A stretch of DNA of 64,000 nucleotides from Mesostigma viride (Eukaryota > Streptophyta > Mesostigmatophyceae > Mesostigmatales > Mesostigmataceae): NCBI GenBank assembly GCA_009746045.1, contig RPFO01000078.1, positions 815,516-879,515 on the forward strand, in the 5' to 3' direction. Shown here piece after piece: positions 32,028-49,912 of this stretch. How positions within the stretch are numbered: the stretch's first letter is position 1; the number at the start of each line of letters is the position of its first letter. The translations under genes were made by a program, and so were the position numbers. The notes under the pieces were generated by a model, which had not been told where the DNA came from, searched no databases, and saw nothing but the letters and a program-made list of their open reading frames with translations.

Positions 32028-33162
32028 CTTTGCAATTCCTGGTCGAATACGTTGTTGGAGTCACGGACAATCCTATGCTTTTGGACTCACGGGCTGGATA
32101 GGTGGAACGTTGAATCGCTTAGGCTAGCAACATGCCGTCTATTCAAAGGACGTGTACCTGGAAGAGCCCACCTGTCCATTGCTAGCGCTAGCTGTCAAGC
32201 TTTGCATTCCAGAAGCCTTATAGGGTAGTATTAAAAATGCATCCATGCCTTCGTCGTCCTGCCTTCGCCGAACAGAGATTGCACTATCTGAACCAGACCG
32301 GGGGACTTCATTCGGTCATTGCGTTTTTATATCTTGGCCAATTCCATCCACAATGGCAAGACCAGTCGTATAAACTTAAGGATTACAAATGAATTACAGC
32401 AGTTCCTTGGTGCTATAGCTAATTTGCCATTAATTTACACCCAGGAATAGAACATTCTACGTGTCTAAAATCCATCCTGTTTAGGCCCGAAGTTGGTAGA
32501 ATACGCACGTTCGACAAGCGTACGATACTAATAATAAGCTGATTAGTGTAACTTTAATTACTGTATCATGTTGGCGAATGGCGACCAGCCGTGAGCCGAG
32601 TACTCTATAACTATCTTACCTCGAGGCAGCGATGCAGGCACGCAGCCCGCCAGCCCCACGTTGCACAGATGACAGCACAAGATAACCAAATTATTCTTGC
32701 TTTTGCCTTTTGGTAAGTTCTAGTGTTTTCTCCTGGCAAATTCGCGCCAGAAACCGGGACTCCGGAAAACGGCAGTCTGCGATCTCGTTGTGGCACGGAT
32801 GGCAGTCTCGCGAAGACGCGAGGGGGTGATGTGGGCACGCGTAAGGCCACGAAACGATCGAGCCTCATGCCCTAGCGCCGCGCCCAGCCACGCCAACTCA
32901 TTTCTTGACAACCGAGCCCACCACTTGGCAGCATAATAGACCAATGGGAATTCATGCAAATCTGGTTGGATGCTACCAAGCCAAGTCCTGAAAGATTTCA
33001 TCAAACCTAGATTATCGTTGTCACCCTGTTGTCACGGTAATATTTATCACAGGCGCCATAGTCACCTGACAGCGACCTCTCCTGCCACGGGCATTTGGTT
33101 TGCCTGCTGAGAAGCAAGCATCGTAAGGCGGCCAAGGCAAGAGTGCGGTACAGCTCGCACCC
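32028..33162. promoter_or_regulatory. Divergent intergenic region between DRC12 and DUF1997 genes
   Basis: The two start codons face away from each other across 1135 bp. A minus frame of 94 aa (33004-32720, MMKSFRTWLGSIQ...) has no family match I know and no splice support; it could be a small gene or chance. Confidence 0.4.
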
Positions 33163-39117
<5,955 letters not shown>

Positions 39118-40424
39118 GCAAGGAAGACGCGGACACAAAATAAGACGATGGCTTGGCAACACAGACCCCTCGCGCAAGGCCACGCAGACAGGAGGATTAT
39201 GTGCCCGAAACTAGAATCATTGGTCTGCAAACTAGAAATCAAGTTCACGGCTACACACATGGAGTGCCAACTTGCTGAGCTGTCCGCAATTGAGGCTGGG
39301 AGATGTAGTAGCAGTATGGCTGAGAGCAGTCTGAGAGTTGACTGCTGAGGCAAGTATTCTAAGGGAACGGGTCATGACTGGGCATGGAACACAATTTGAA
39401 GCTGTGGACTCCATGGGTACTCGTGCATTCGACCCTGCATGGGCAGCCCAGCAGGGTCCTCACCACGGAAAGGGATGTCACTCGCTAGCAGCCTCATGCA
39501 GCTAGCGGCATCGCAAATTCAGTGTACATAGGCTGGCCGGCCCTTTGTTGTGCAGGACGACAAATCAGTGCAAATCCTTACAAATGCCGCCGCTACCACC
39601 TTAGCTTTTGGCTGGCATGGCCATAGGCATGTCCAGGAATCGTTTTCTTGCTTTTTTCTTGCTTTAATGTGGGTCTTGATGGAGGGGGGTCAGGCCAGTG
39701 CCAGCATTATATGGCTTTCCGCAACCCAGAGAGGCTGGTCCTTCCACGCAATTGCGTGCAAGTGTGCTCAGGCATCCTGTCACGCCTGGCTGCGCACAGG
39801 AACAAACATTACGTTGCATGCAGTGGCGGTGGTTCATAAGCCTAGGATTGGGTTAATTTTTTGTAAATATGAGTCCAACTTCTTACTAAGTACGTATAAT
39901 GTACCAAAGTAGAGGCCAAACATGCAGCGGTATTGGTCATGCAGTCCCAAGGTTGGGGAGCCGGCCGTGGAGCCCTTATACAGGATCAACGATCGATGGC
40001 CTACGTGTACCGGTGTAGGTGACCGATGCAGCTTTATTAGTTAATTGAACTCGTGCTTCCGTTGGGGAGTCACGTACGGAGCACCGAGGTGCTCTTAATA
40101 TTAATAGCATTATAATATTCATCCAGTTGTCTGTGCGGGCATCAAAGCAAGTGCCAGTACGTCCATGAATTAACACGTCACAGCGTTACGTGACGCCGGT
40201 ACGTGCATGCATGTTGCATGCATTAATTGGTTGGCTTGGATAGCCACGCGCGGCTCCCGCGGTCATATCACACGTCGCTGGTACTGTCTCTTTGATATCC
40301 CACGTCGTTTATTTCCTCTCAGACAACTACCCTACAGGTCTTACACGACGTTGGAACGCCATATATGCATCCAGGCATTAAACTCGTGCTCGATCCTGTT
40401 GGGGAGTCACGGAGCATAAACCCC
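39118..40424. other. Convergent intergenic region with family A fragments
   Basis: This begins the spacer between the convergent DUF1997 and p24 genes. Fragments of the family A 3' end on the minus strand are at 40046-40100 and 40382-40420. Otherwise nothing is recognised. Confidence 0.55.
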
Positions 40425-41254
40425 GATGGATGGATGGATGGATGGATGGATGGATGGATGGATGGATGGATGGATGGATGGATGGATGGATGGATGGATG
40501 GATGGATGGATGGATGGATGGATGGATGGATGGATGGATGGGTGGGTGGGTGGGTGGGTGGGTGGGTGGGTGGGTGGGTGGGTGGGTGGGTGGGTGGGTG
40601 GGTGGGTGGGTGGGTGGGTGGGTGGGTGGGTGGGTGGGTGGGTGGGTGGGTGGGTGGGTGGGTGGGTGGGTGGGTGGGTGGGTGGGTGGGTGGGTGGGTG
40701 GGTGGGTGGGTGGGTGGGTGGGTGGGTGGGTGGGTGGGTGGGTGGTGGGTGGGTGGGTGGGTGGGTGGGTGGGTGGGTGGGTGGGTGGGTGGGGGTGGGT
40801 GGGTGGGTGGGTGGGTGGGTGGGTGGGTGGGTGGGTGGGTGGGTGGGTGGGTGGTGGGTGGGTGGGTGGGTGGGTGGGTGGGTGGGTGGGTGGGTGGGTG
40901 GGTGGGTGGGTGGGTGGGTGGGTGGGTGGGTGGGTGGGTGGGTGGGTGGGTGGGTGGGTGGGTGGGTGGGTGGGTGGGTGGGTGGGTGGGTGGGTGGGTG
41001 GGTGGGTGGGTGGGTGGGTGGGTGGGTGGGTGGGTGGGTGGGTGGGTGGTGGGTGGGTGGGTGGTGGGTGGGTGGGTGGGTGGGTGGGTGGGTGGGTGGG
41101 TGGGTGGGTGGGTGGGTGGGTGGGTGGGTGGGTGGGTGGGTGGGTGGGTGGGTGGGTGGGTGGGTGGGTGGGTGGGTGGGTGGGTGGGTGGGTGGGTGGG
41201 TGGGTGGATGGATGGATGGATGGATGGAATATGGATGGATGGATGGATGGATGG
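40425..41254. repeat. GGAT/GGGT tetranucleotide tract, about 830 bp
   Basis: GGAT units (40425-40540) give way to about 660 bp of GGGT with rare single-base slips, then GGAT again (41206-41254). It starts at the family A fragment. It has G-quadruplex potential on the plus strand. Confidence 0.97.
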
Positions 41255-42018
41255 GGACACGCAATCCTACCGGTCTAATCTATCGACACATCAAGCCAAC
41301 TCTATTCTGATTTGGCACGCCGCAAAGGTGCACATCAAGCCAACTCCATTATTCTAAGCTATCTACCCTTCCAGGAATAGTTGTCTAGATAACTGCATGC
41401 ATCCAGTGGCGCTGGCCGGTACGCTATAGGAGTTGCCCGGCCGCTTCAACCATGCATGCATGGATCGGCATAGGAGGCTTTGAAAATGCTCGAGCATACG
41501 ACTTTCCGACGGCATTGCCCCTTCAGCATTCAAAATTAATTGGTCAATGTTGATCGATGTGATCATGCACCTCATCGTGTTCGCTGTTTGCGCCATATCG
41601 AAAATGCACGTAGCTAACACACCACGTCTACAGGGGGAAAATTTTTTGATTTTATTAATACTAAGCTGGGTTGAATATACTCTACAAAAATTGTCGGAGA
41701 TTGCCTTGAATGTAAAATATTTCCCTGAACCTGAGTGGCGCAAGGACTGGCAACCCTTCTGGATGACCACGGCAAGCTCATGCACGGATACATGCCACCA
41801 TTAAAATATTTAGGTGCAGCAACCAAGCTATACAGGGCGTCTGATAGTAGCACATTCGAGCCGATAGCAGCAGCAAACCTATCAGCCAAGGTTGGGTCTT
41901 TGCACGGCCTCCTCATCTGCATCTCACCTTACAAAGGGAAACAATGACACTCCTCACGACTCGTTTCGTGGGCCAACCATGTTATCTTATAAACACGTCT
42001 GGTTGATATCGAAAATGT
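41255..42018. other. 3' flank of p24, no gene recognised
   Basis: A partial SINE 3' end (-) lies at 41297-41330. Minus frames of 102 and 140 aa have no motif I recognise and probably represent 3'UTR. Confidence 0.4.
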
Positions 42019-45000
42019 TTATAGCACCTTCTTGCGCTCGAAGAAGCGCTTGAGGTAGTACAGCTGCCACACGGCCAGGGAGATGCAGACGATGAGTGAC
42101 AGCAGGCTGAGCCAGGCCACCTGGGAGTTGGTCCGCTCTGCAGGGAATGCAGCGAGGGAACACATAAAATAACGAAGTGAGTCATGGATTGTGAAGGTGT
42201 ACGATCAGAAGGCTTCTTCCCTCACCGTCAAGCATTCATCACCACTACAGCTGGCACCCCTCACTGGTTCATACCCCATGCCAAACCAATCCCATGCCCT
42301 TCCATATCCATGCCACTCGTAAGGGCTCTCCTTTCGCCGCCCATATCACGCTGGCGGCATGTAACAAACCCCATGGGGTTGGTTAGGTGTGGCCTAACCA
42401 ACCCCATCGTTTGCGACAGTGACTGTCCCAGCACAATCAGTGCAGTGCCCCTGCTCACCATTCATGTCGCCCTCCTAGTTGATGCTAACTTGTTTCGCCT
42501 CGCGATTTACGATGCTGCCACCCGTCTCCATTCTCATCGCACATGGCCCCCTACCTGGCCCCGTAGCCCCATTCGCCACCCCCATCCCCCAACAACCACG
42601 CAGCCCTGTTCAGTGATGCATGCAGCCCTCACGGCTAATGACATTCCCACCCTCAGTGCTAGTCACGGTAACACCGCTCCCAATTGGTGCTACTGACACC
42701 CCTCACCGGTCATGCCGCGCATCTCCTGCTGCCACCCCTCACCATCGCTAATTCTTCCACTCTACACTCCCTCTCCCCACCTCCTCACTGCTAGAAATGA
42801 AACCCCAACCCCAACCGTTCATGTCCCACATTCATTCCATGTGTAGCAAACTTGTTTAGCCTCATCATTCAAGATGCTTGCCAGCCCTCACCGTTCATGT
42901 CGCGCATCTCCTGCTCGCATCCCTCCCTGCTAGTCATGCCAGCATACCTCACGGCTGGTACCACTGCCAGCCCTCACCGTTCATGTCACGCATCTCCTGC
43001 TCACGCGCGCGCATGTACAGCATCTCCTCGTGGATGCCCTTCACCGTGTCCTCCAGCTGGCGCAGCTCCAGCTCCATGCCGGCCAGGTTCTCCTTCTTGG
43101 CAATCGCCGTCCAGTCCTGTTTAGGGCGTAAGGTTTAGGGTTTAGGGTTCAGAGGAGACAACCAGGCGACATGTGTTAAGAGGAAGGTTCTCCTTCTTGG
43201 CAATCGCCGTCCAGTCCTGGTGGAGCAGCGCGAGAGGGGGAAGAGGGCGACAAGGGGGGGATGGGGTTGAGATAACCGGGCGACACCTGTCACGGGCAAG
43301 ATTCTCTTTCCTGGGAATCGCCGTCCAGTCCTGTAGACAAGCACTGGAGGGGAGGGGAGGCGTGGACAAGGGGCAAGACGGGGAGACCTCACATGCACAA
43401 GGGGAGGCCTACTCTTAGGTGATCGCCGTCCAGCCCTGGGGGACCCGGGGAAAAGTGAGGCAGGGTTGGATGGAGAAGTGCAGTCACATGGAGAAGACCT
43501 TTGACCCAATTCACAGGAAGAAGACAGGGGTGGATGCGTGAGGACGACGCAGGAAAACAAGGGAAGGGGCCCCGGAGAGGAAAACAGAGAGACGGGGGGG
43601 GGGGTGTAGAAGGAACAGGGAACGAGGGCGAAAGAACGCGAAACTAAGGGGAGGCAAGGCTCGACACTATGCAAGTGGGTCAGGGGAGAGGGCAGGACAA
43701 GTGGGGGACGGGGGTGCATTGAATTGAATGGTAACATAACTCCGTTGGGAGTAAATGTAGCACATATTCCTGAGAAGGGGCATATGGCTTTTAATACACT
43801 CTTGGCTACTTCCTGCAAGGGTAGGGTGTAAACTACACCTGCTCTGGGTGCACAAAGTGCACCTGCACACCGCTTTGTATTCCAGCACCTAGGGGCGCAG
43901 ACATAGGGGGGGAGAGACATAGGGGGGGCATGAGCACAGTAATAACCGCCGCCCAGGAGCGCTCATGAAGAAATTAGCACATGAAGGGAGATAGGGGGTA
44001 GATGATCCGACGTGCACGATCGAAGCCATGATGAGAGGTGCGTGGCGGGAATGGATGGATGGAGGAACGGAGAAGGTGGACAGTTGTTTGTGAGTGAAGG
44101 GCTACACCAGTTGATATTATGATGGTCTAATATAACGTCGGCATGCCCCCCCCCCCCCCACAGTTCTCTCAAACACATAACGCACACTCCCACCCTCCTC
44201 TCCTTACGCACATTATGCGTCCCACCCATCACCCAAGCGCGCACGCAAGCACAAATAAATAGACAAAGAAAGACACAAACAAACATATACACGTACACAC
44301 ATAAACAAACACACACACATGAACAAACGCCCTCCCACCCACCCACCCACCCACCCACCCACCCACCCGCCCACCCGCCCGCCCGCCCGCCCGCCCGCCC
44401 GCCCGCCCGCCCGCCCGCCCGCCCGCCCGCCCGCCCGCCCGCCCGCCCGCCCGCCCGCCCGCCGCCCGCCCGCCCGCCCGCCCGCCCGCCCGCCCGCCCG
44501 CCCGCCCGCCCGCCCGCCCGCCCGCCCGCCCGCCGCCGCCCGCCCGCCCGCCCGCCCCCGCCCGCCCACCCACCCACCCACCCACCCACGCACGCACTCA
44601 CCACACCACCTTACCCCATCCCACCCCACCCATCCCTCCCCTCACCAAACCCCCCTCTCACGCGCCTTTCCTGGTCCGTGCCCCCTCCCCTTACCCACCT
44701 TACCCCCTTAGCCCCTCAGCCCCTTAGCCCCTTACCCCCTTACCCCCTTACCACCCTAACTGTAGCACCCACCCCCCTCTCATCCACGCATGATCGCACC
44801 CACCGTAGCATAAACAAGTACTTGCATGCCATCACAAAGGCCAGTCACATTGTGCTTTGATTATACCATGTCTGATCCATCAGGCACAACATTCAATGCC
44901 TGCTCCATGAAGCACATGTCCAAACCATCAAGCGCAACATCCGAAATGTGTTTTCATCATGCCCCAGCCCTGCAGTATGTGAAGGCAACGCACCTTGGCA

Positions 45001-47680
45001 TGAACCCCTGTCTTCCACTCCAGGTTGATGTGCACTTTCTGGCCGCGCTCAACCCCTGCACGCGTCGACAAGACAAAACGGCGGGGAGGCATTAGGACAA
45101 GGCATTGGGGTGGGGCAAGGGGATGAGGCAAGGGGATGGGGCAAGGGGGTGGGGCAAGGGGGTGGGGCAAGGGGATGGGACAAGGGGGTGGGGCAAGGGG
45201 GTGGGGCAAGGAGCGGTTAAAAAAGGCATGATGCTTGTGGGGATGGGACACAAGAGTGGGCAAGAACGATACAAGTACGAGGTGAGGGCATGGGCAAGTG
45301 CCCGCGGGGGTTTGCAACGAGAAACTGGCCACCACAAATGGCGATAGAATCCAGCGAGACTTGGGTAGAGCACGGCTAGGGAGGGGGATGTTTGACCGTG
45401 GGCCCTCCTGCAAGTATCTTGACCCCCCCTCCCTCCCCCCCCTAAACTGGACACCTCATTGGCACCCATTCCTCAATTGAATCATATGCACTCACCGGAT
45501 TGCAGATTATTGGTGGTATCACAACTGCAACTGCAACTGCAACTGCAACTGCAACTGCAGCTGCAGCTGCAGTAGCCCCGCGCCACGACACACTTAGAGA
45601 CTAGGGTAGCATTATGGCCCCGGGATGGCCTGCCCCTGTCCCTGTCAGGCATCCCCTTCCTGACAGGGGAATGAGGGGCGCCTCTGGCACAGGCTGGCAT
45701 GCTAGCGCATGGTAAAGCGATCATGTTGAGTTGAGCTAGCATGAGGGAAACCAGCCCGGTTGTACCATGGTCCAATGGAGCACAGGTCTACCATGGTCAC
45801 AGCCATGCCCTTATGTTTCAACACAGGGCATACATGCTGTCTGAGCACGAGATACACATACCCTGCGCTTCCTGTTGATCTAGTAGTACCAGCTGCTAAG
45901 CCACCATCTATGGATAACCTCTTATAGTTTGGCCCCAGAAGCACGCCTTGTTCTCGCCGCCCACCTTCTCACGTAGAAAACAGCACACTATAGACGAACC
46001 ACAACCAGTCAACAGGATCGAGTGAGCCATGATAGCGCACCTGTCCGGCTCCAGAAGCAGGCCTTGTACTCGCCACTCTCCTTGGTGGTGAAGCCAAAGT
46101 GGCCATCCTCCACCCCCTCCTGCGCGTAGAGGACATCCCCGTTGGGGCTCTTGACCTGGTGGCCGCGAGGCGAGCGGCCACAGGGAATGCGTGCAGAACA
46201 AACAAATAGTAGTGCAATAGTAAAATTAATAAACACAAAAATAAAGAGGTCGAAGGGAAAGAAAAGAGCAAGTGGGCACAAGCAGACACGGCAGAAACTG
46301 CCACACGGAGGGGTTAACTATAGAGGTTACATATATATTACATATAGTAGAAAAAAGAACAGAGGAGCTTTTTTTTTTCCTGATTGTGAAGCACGCGGGG
46401 AAGAAAAGGGCACAAGGACAGACCAATCCAACGAGCACGCGGCAAAAGTAAACAAGAAGCCACCAGGCAAAAGTAAACTACCAAGCAAGGACAAGGAAAG
46501 AACCAACAAACAAGCACAAGGCGTAAAGAGGTACGTGCGGAGGAGTGGGGGAAAGGAGGAGAGGGGGGGAGAGAGCGCACGGGGAATAAGCACTGGCAAA
46601 GGTCAAGGTGTAACAGGCAGCGCGGGCTATGGGGCATGGGATATGGATGGGCCAGGGGGCATCGAGTGGCAAACATGGAGGCAAACAGGGATGTGCGCCA
46701 AGGGGGCGAGCGGGGGTGCATGGATAAAGATATACAGGATGGTGAGATGGATTGCATCATTGAGGATGATGAGATGCATGGCAGGTGTGAGACCGGCAAC
46801 ACAGGGGTAGCGCGAAACTGGAAGAAACCTGTGCGCATATACCACAGCCTGCGGACGCATGCGCGCGCATATGGATATGCACACACAGCGCAGTCAAGAC
46901 ACTACAAACGAAAGCAGAAATAGGCTAGAACGTTCAAACATGTGTATGTAAGCACACACGTCCACGTGCCTGCTAGGCGTGCGTGCACGCATGCGGTTGG
47001 ACAAAGGAGGGGGCACCAGAAAGGAGAGCGGGGGCGGGGGAGCTCGAGGAGGAGCCAGACAGACAGAGAATATCAGCCGGATGGCAACAGCATGCGGCGG
47101 TACTACTGCACACAGGCAGCCGTGGCAGGGCATCCATAATAATGTAATGAACCACTGCCACTGCAGCCGTCCCACATAATGCAAAGCCATCGGTTGTTCT
47201 ACGTGTAGAACGCAGCACACTTTTGTGAGCTTTGTGCAAATGCCACGTGGACACGCGATATCCCCCTGGATGGGATGCGTTCAAAGCAGATTGCTGAGGG
47301 AAAGGAGCAGAAAAGTGGCGGTGTGTCGGTTCTGCACACATGTCAACTGTATACACCTACATTGAAGTGTACGCGCAAAAATGCGCGTACTGATAGCCCT
47401 CCGGCCAGGATAAATGAAGCCTACCTGCTATTGCCAAAAAGAAACAGTAGGGTTGTAGCTATTGCCAAAGAGGAACATTGTGATGTATTATCACCTTGAC
47501 AGAAATCTTCCTCACGTCACCAGATGCCACACCATACTCGCCAAGCACAAGCACTCCTTGGTCGATGTCCTCACTGACACATTTCGTTTGCCCATGAGCT
47601 ACCTCAAATTGCAGTGCACTGACCCTTCGGCAGAGAAAGACCGCGAAAAGGGCACATATAGACAGAGCGGCTCGTGGCAT
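42019..47680 (-). CDS. p24-delta family cargo receptor (TMED10-like), five exons
   Basis: Exons on the minus strand: 47680-47495, 46155-46041, 45055-44994, 43116-42978, 42137-42019; 621 nt, 206 aa, all phases closing. A signal peptide (MPRAALSICALFAVFLCRRVSA) is followed by a GOLD domain with the paired Cys (TKCVSEDI ... YKACFWSR), then GQKVHINLEWKTGVHAKDWT, a coiled coil (ELELRQLEDTVKGIHEEMLY), a membrane helix (VAWLSLLSLIVCISLAVWQL) and the cytosolic tail YLKRFFERKKVL. The FF pair and the C-terminal KKxx are COPII and COPI sorting signals, so the protein should cycle between ER and Golgi as a type I membrane cargo receptor. An in-frame ATG eight codons upstream (47704) would spoil the signal peptide and was not chosen. 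A divergent promoter is shared in arrangement with syntaxin 5. Confidence 0.93.
42451..43006 (-). repeat. Copies of the p24 exon-4 end in the next intron
   Basis: The true edge is GAGATGCGCGACATGAACG|GTGAGG (42978). Degenerate copies follow at 42882-42920 and 42698-42730, with a weaker one at 42451-42475. Several keep the GTGAG donor. Confidence 0.85.
43085..43437 (-). repeat. Copies of the p24 exon-4 start in the preceding intron
   Basis: The true edge is CAG|GACTGGACGGCGATTGCC (43116). Upstream copies at about 43190-43217, 43301-43332 and 43417-43437 keep CAGGACTGGACGGCGAT and in part the following exon bases. Confidence 0.9.
43126..43150. repeat. Interstitial TTTAGGG-like repeat
   Basis: Roughly three units of TTTAGGG, the plant/green-algal telomere type, sit directly next to the p24 exon-4 acceptor. 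It is too short to be a telomere. Confidence 0.6.
43718..43775 (-). mobile_element. Family B 3' end in a p24 intron
   Basis: ATTGAATTGAATGG tail, then CTCCGTTGGGAG and GTAGCACATATTCC, the reverse complement of the family B end at 19448-19522. Confidence 0.55.
44336..44596. repeat. CCCA/CCCG tetranucleotide tract
   Basis: CCCA units at both ends flank about 200 bp of CCCG in p24 intron 3. Gly/Arg/Ala-rich frames over it are artefacts. Confidence 0.95.
45105..45218. repeat. GGGGCAAGGGG minisatellite
   Basis: Imperfect units of about 14 bp, pyrimidine-rich in the p24 transcript, sit about 50 bp upstream of the exon-3 acceptor. Confidence 0.9.
45928..45965 (-). repeat. Copy of the p24 exon-2 end
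   Basis: On the minus strand GGCGAGAACAAGGCGTGCTT repeats the coding end GGCGAGTACAAGGCCTGCTT (46041-46075), inside the following intron. Confidence 0.85.
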
Positions 47681-48089
47681 TTTATCAAAACGATGCTGCA
47701 CCATGCAAGGAGCTCTATCACATTTCTTGGTACATGTGGCGGGCGTGCTCGGCCACTAAACAACAGACAACTGTCCGTTTAGCGAACAGAACCGACTTTA
47801 TTAGGACAAGCCTCCATCGCCTGTAACTGCTGTCATGTTCACGGTACAATATAAATGAGGGGACAGGGGACAGCGAGAGCGCGAGACCTGAGGCATGCCT
47901 GGCGCAACCTGGTGGATCCACGCCCCACGGCACCCGCTCTCGCGCAGCCGAGGGCAGTCGCGGACGGATGCGACCCCTCACGCCACGCAACGGCTGCGAT
48001 AACAGGCCGGCGGGAGGCCGGGTGCGGTGGCCATCGCGTTGCGGGCAGCCAATTCAGTTTTTTTCTCGGATCAGTTGTTGTTGTTGTTG

Positions 48090-48282
48090 TTGTTGTTGCC
48101 TGCGCCGCACATGAGCAGCAGAGAATGTATCGTGGCCGAGGGCCGAATATATTGAGTAGGGCTTTTGACAGATCTGTAAAGTTAGGGCCCGAAAAATACA
48201 GATGGCTAGGCGTATATGCAGATCTGTTTTTTTATTCCAGATCTGTACGTAAACTCCGACGTAATGCCTTTACGTCTTCGGG
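48090..48282. repeat. Block shared with the syntaxin 5 upstream region, copy 1
   Basis: Positions 48145-48282 are nearly identical to the reverse complement of 51399-51535, including several AGATCTG words and TTACGTC. Weaker similarity extends to 48090 and 51640. The near edge lies about 410 bp upstream of the p24 ATG. Confidence 0.8.
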
Positions 48283-49299
48283 GGTCGAGGTGCAGGCCGT
48301 GTTCACTTGTTCAGTACCTGGAAGCAAAATTCAGCCATGGCTACTGTACGAAAGCTAGAGGAATGTCAGCCGTATGACCTGCACACGAGGGTAATTAAGA
48401 AATCAAGCCGAAGTTAATCCTGCATCTTAGCGAGCAGAATAATTGCAAACACAACAGCAATTGTGCGACAGACCAAACAATAATGCCGCGTGCACTAGGC
48501 TCTGTATTCTGGTCACACCCATGTGCATTTGCTGCATTGGATTAGGCGCCATTACGAACTGAGTCGAGGGAAAACGCGAGGAGCGCCATCTAAGCAGTTG
48601 CTTGTGATGTCTATACGCCCGGGCATCTTATTATCTGTCTACCATGCACGCATTTTCCTTGGACGAATCAAACAGCTTTTGACATTTTAATGGCGACATT
48701 GAAGTCCGGCCACGACAATATAGCGCTGCTCAGAGCTTCGTTGCCGAGAAAGATGTGCTTTGTCCGGGCCGATAATGTAACTCTGCATAGACCCCGGTAG
48801 CTTTCAGCATGCGCATATTGCTTGAGGTAAGCGAGCCACGACGCCTGCAGGTGCTCCTGCCGAGGTGGAGACCTCCGAGAGCACGTGGATTAGGCTCATG
48901 CGTCAAAGCAGCATCGACCTTCATTCTCCTGGTGTGGAAGGTCACTTTTCAGGATTAACATATCTGAATGTTGATGGCCTGTGCATTTTCTGTCAATTGA
49001 GCAGCGATTGAAACCATGAGCCATGCAAGTGTAAGGTGCAGAATTCAGTTGATGAACCCAAGCCGGTAATGTGCAGAATTGATGAACCCAAGTTATATGT
49101 GCAGATGTTTCGTCCCATTGGCTGTGTGCTAGTGCATGAACCGTCTAGGCCCTTGGCGTGTACTCACTTGCTGCAACCGTGCCCACAGCTGCTTGTCAAT
49201 ACACGCGGCAGGCACAATGACTTTTGCCGCGAGGTGAAACATTGAACTCCCCCACACCTTGCATTTTTCACTCTTTGTTTTCCCTATCCATCCTACCCC

Positions 49300-49912
49300 C
49301 CAGCACACACACATGCACACACACACACGCCCACATACTGCACATGCACACAAATGTTCACACACTCACGCCCACATACTACACATGCACACAAATGTTC
49401 ACACACACATGCACACACGCACACACATACACACATGCACACATGCACACATGCACACATGCACACATGCACGCATGCACACACGCACACACACACACAT
49501 GCACACACGCACGCATACACACATGCACACATACACACATGCACACATGCACACATGCACACACGCACACACGCACACACGCACACACGCACACACGCAC
49601 ACACGCACACACGCACACACGCACACACGCACACACGCACACACGCACACACGCACACACGCACACACGCACACACGCACACACGCACACACGCACACAC
49701 GCACACACGCACACACGCACACACGCACACACGCACACACGCACACACGCACACACGCACACACGCACACACGCACACATGCACACACGCACACACGCAC
49801 ACACGCACACACGCACACACGCACACACGCACACACGCACACACGCACACATGCACACATGCACACACGCACACACGCACACATGCACACATGCACACAT
49901 GCACACACCCAC
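49300..49912. repeat. GCACAC hexanucleotide tract
   Basis: About 600 bp of ACGCAC/ATGCAC units, alternating purine-pyrimidine and so capable of Z-DNA. Long His/Thr or Cys/Val frames are artefacts. Confidence 0.95.

Noticed and set aside
40319-41357. Frames of about 300 residues of THPP, WVGG or WMDG repeats
   Set aside because: Produced by GGGT/GGAT units; no unique sequence and no splice support.
45496-45524. A possible extra p24 exon ending CAATCCG|GTGAGT
   Set aside because: Including its 29 nt breaks the reading frame; joining exon 2 directly to the exon at 45055 closes the phase and gives the expected GOLD-domain sequence.
48030-48360. Conserved peptide RAFDRS-KLGPEKYRWLGV shared by 48.2 and 51.5 kb
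   Set aside because: The similarity is at DNA level across the duplicated block and the frames diverge right after it, so it does not indicate a protein.
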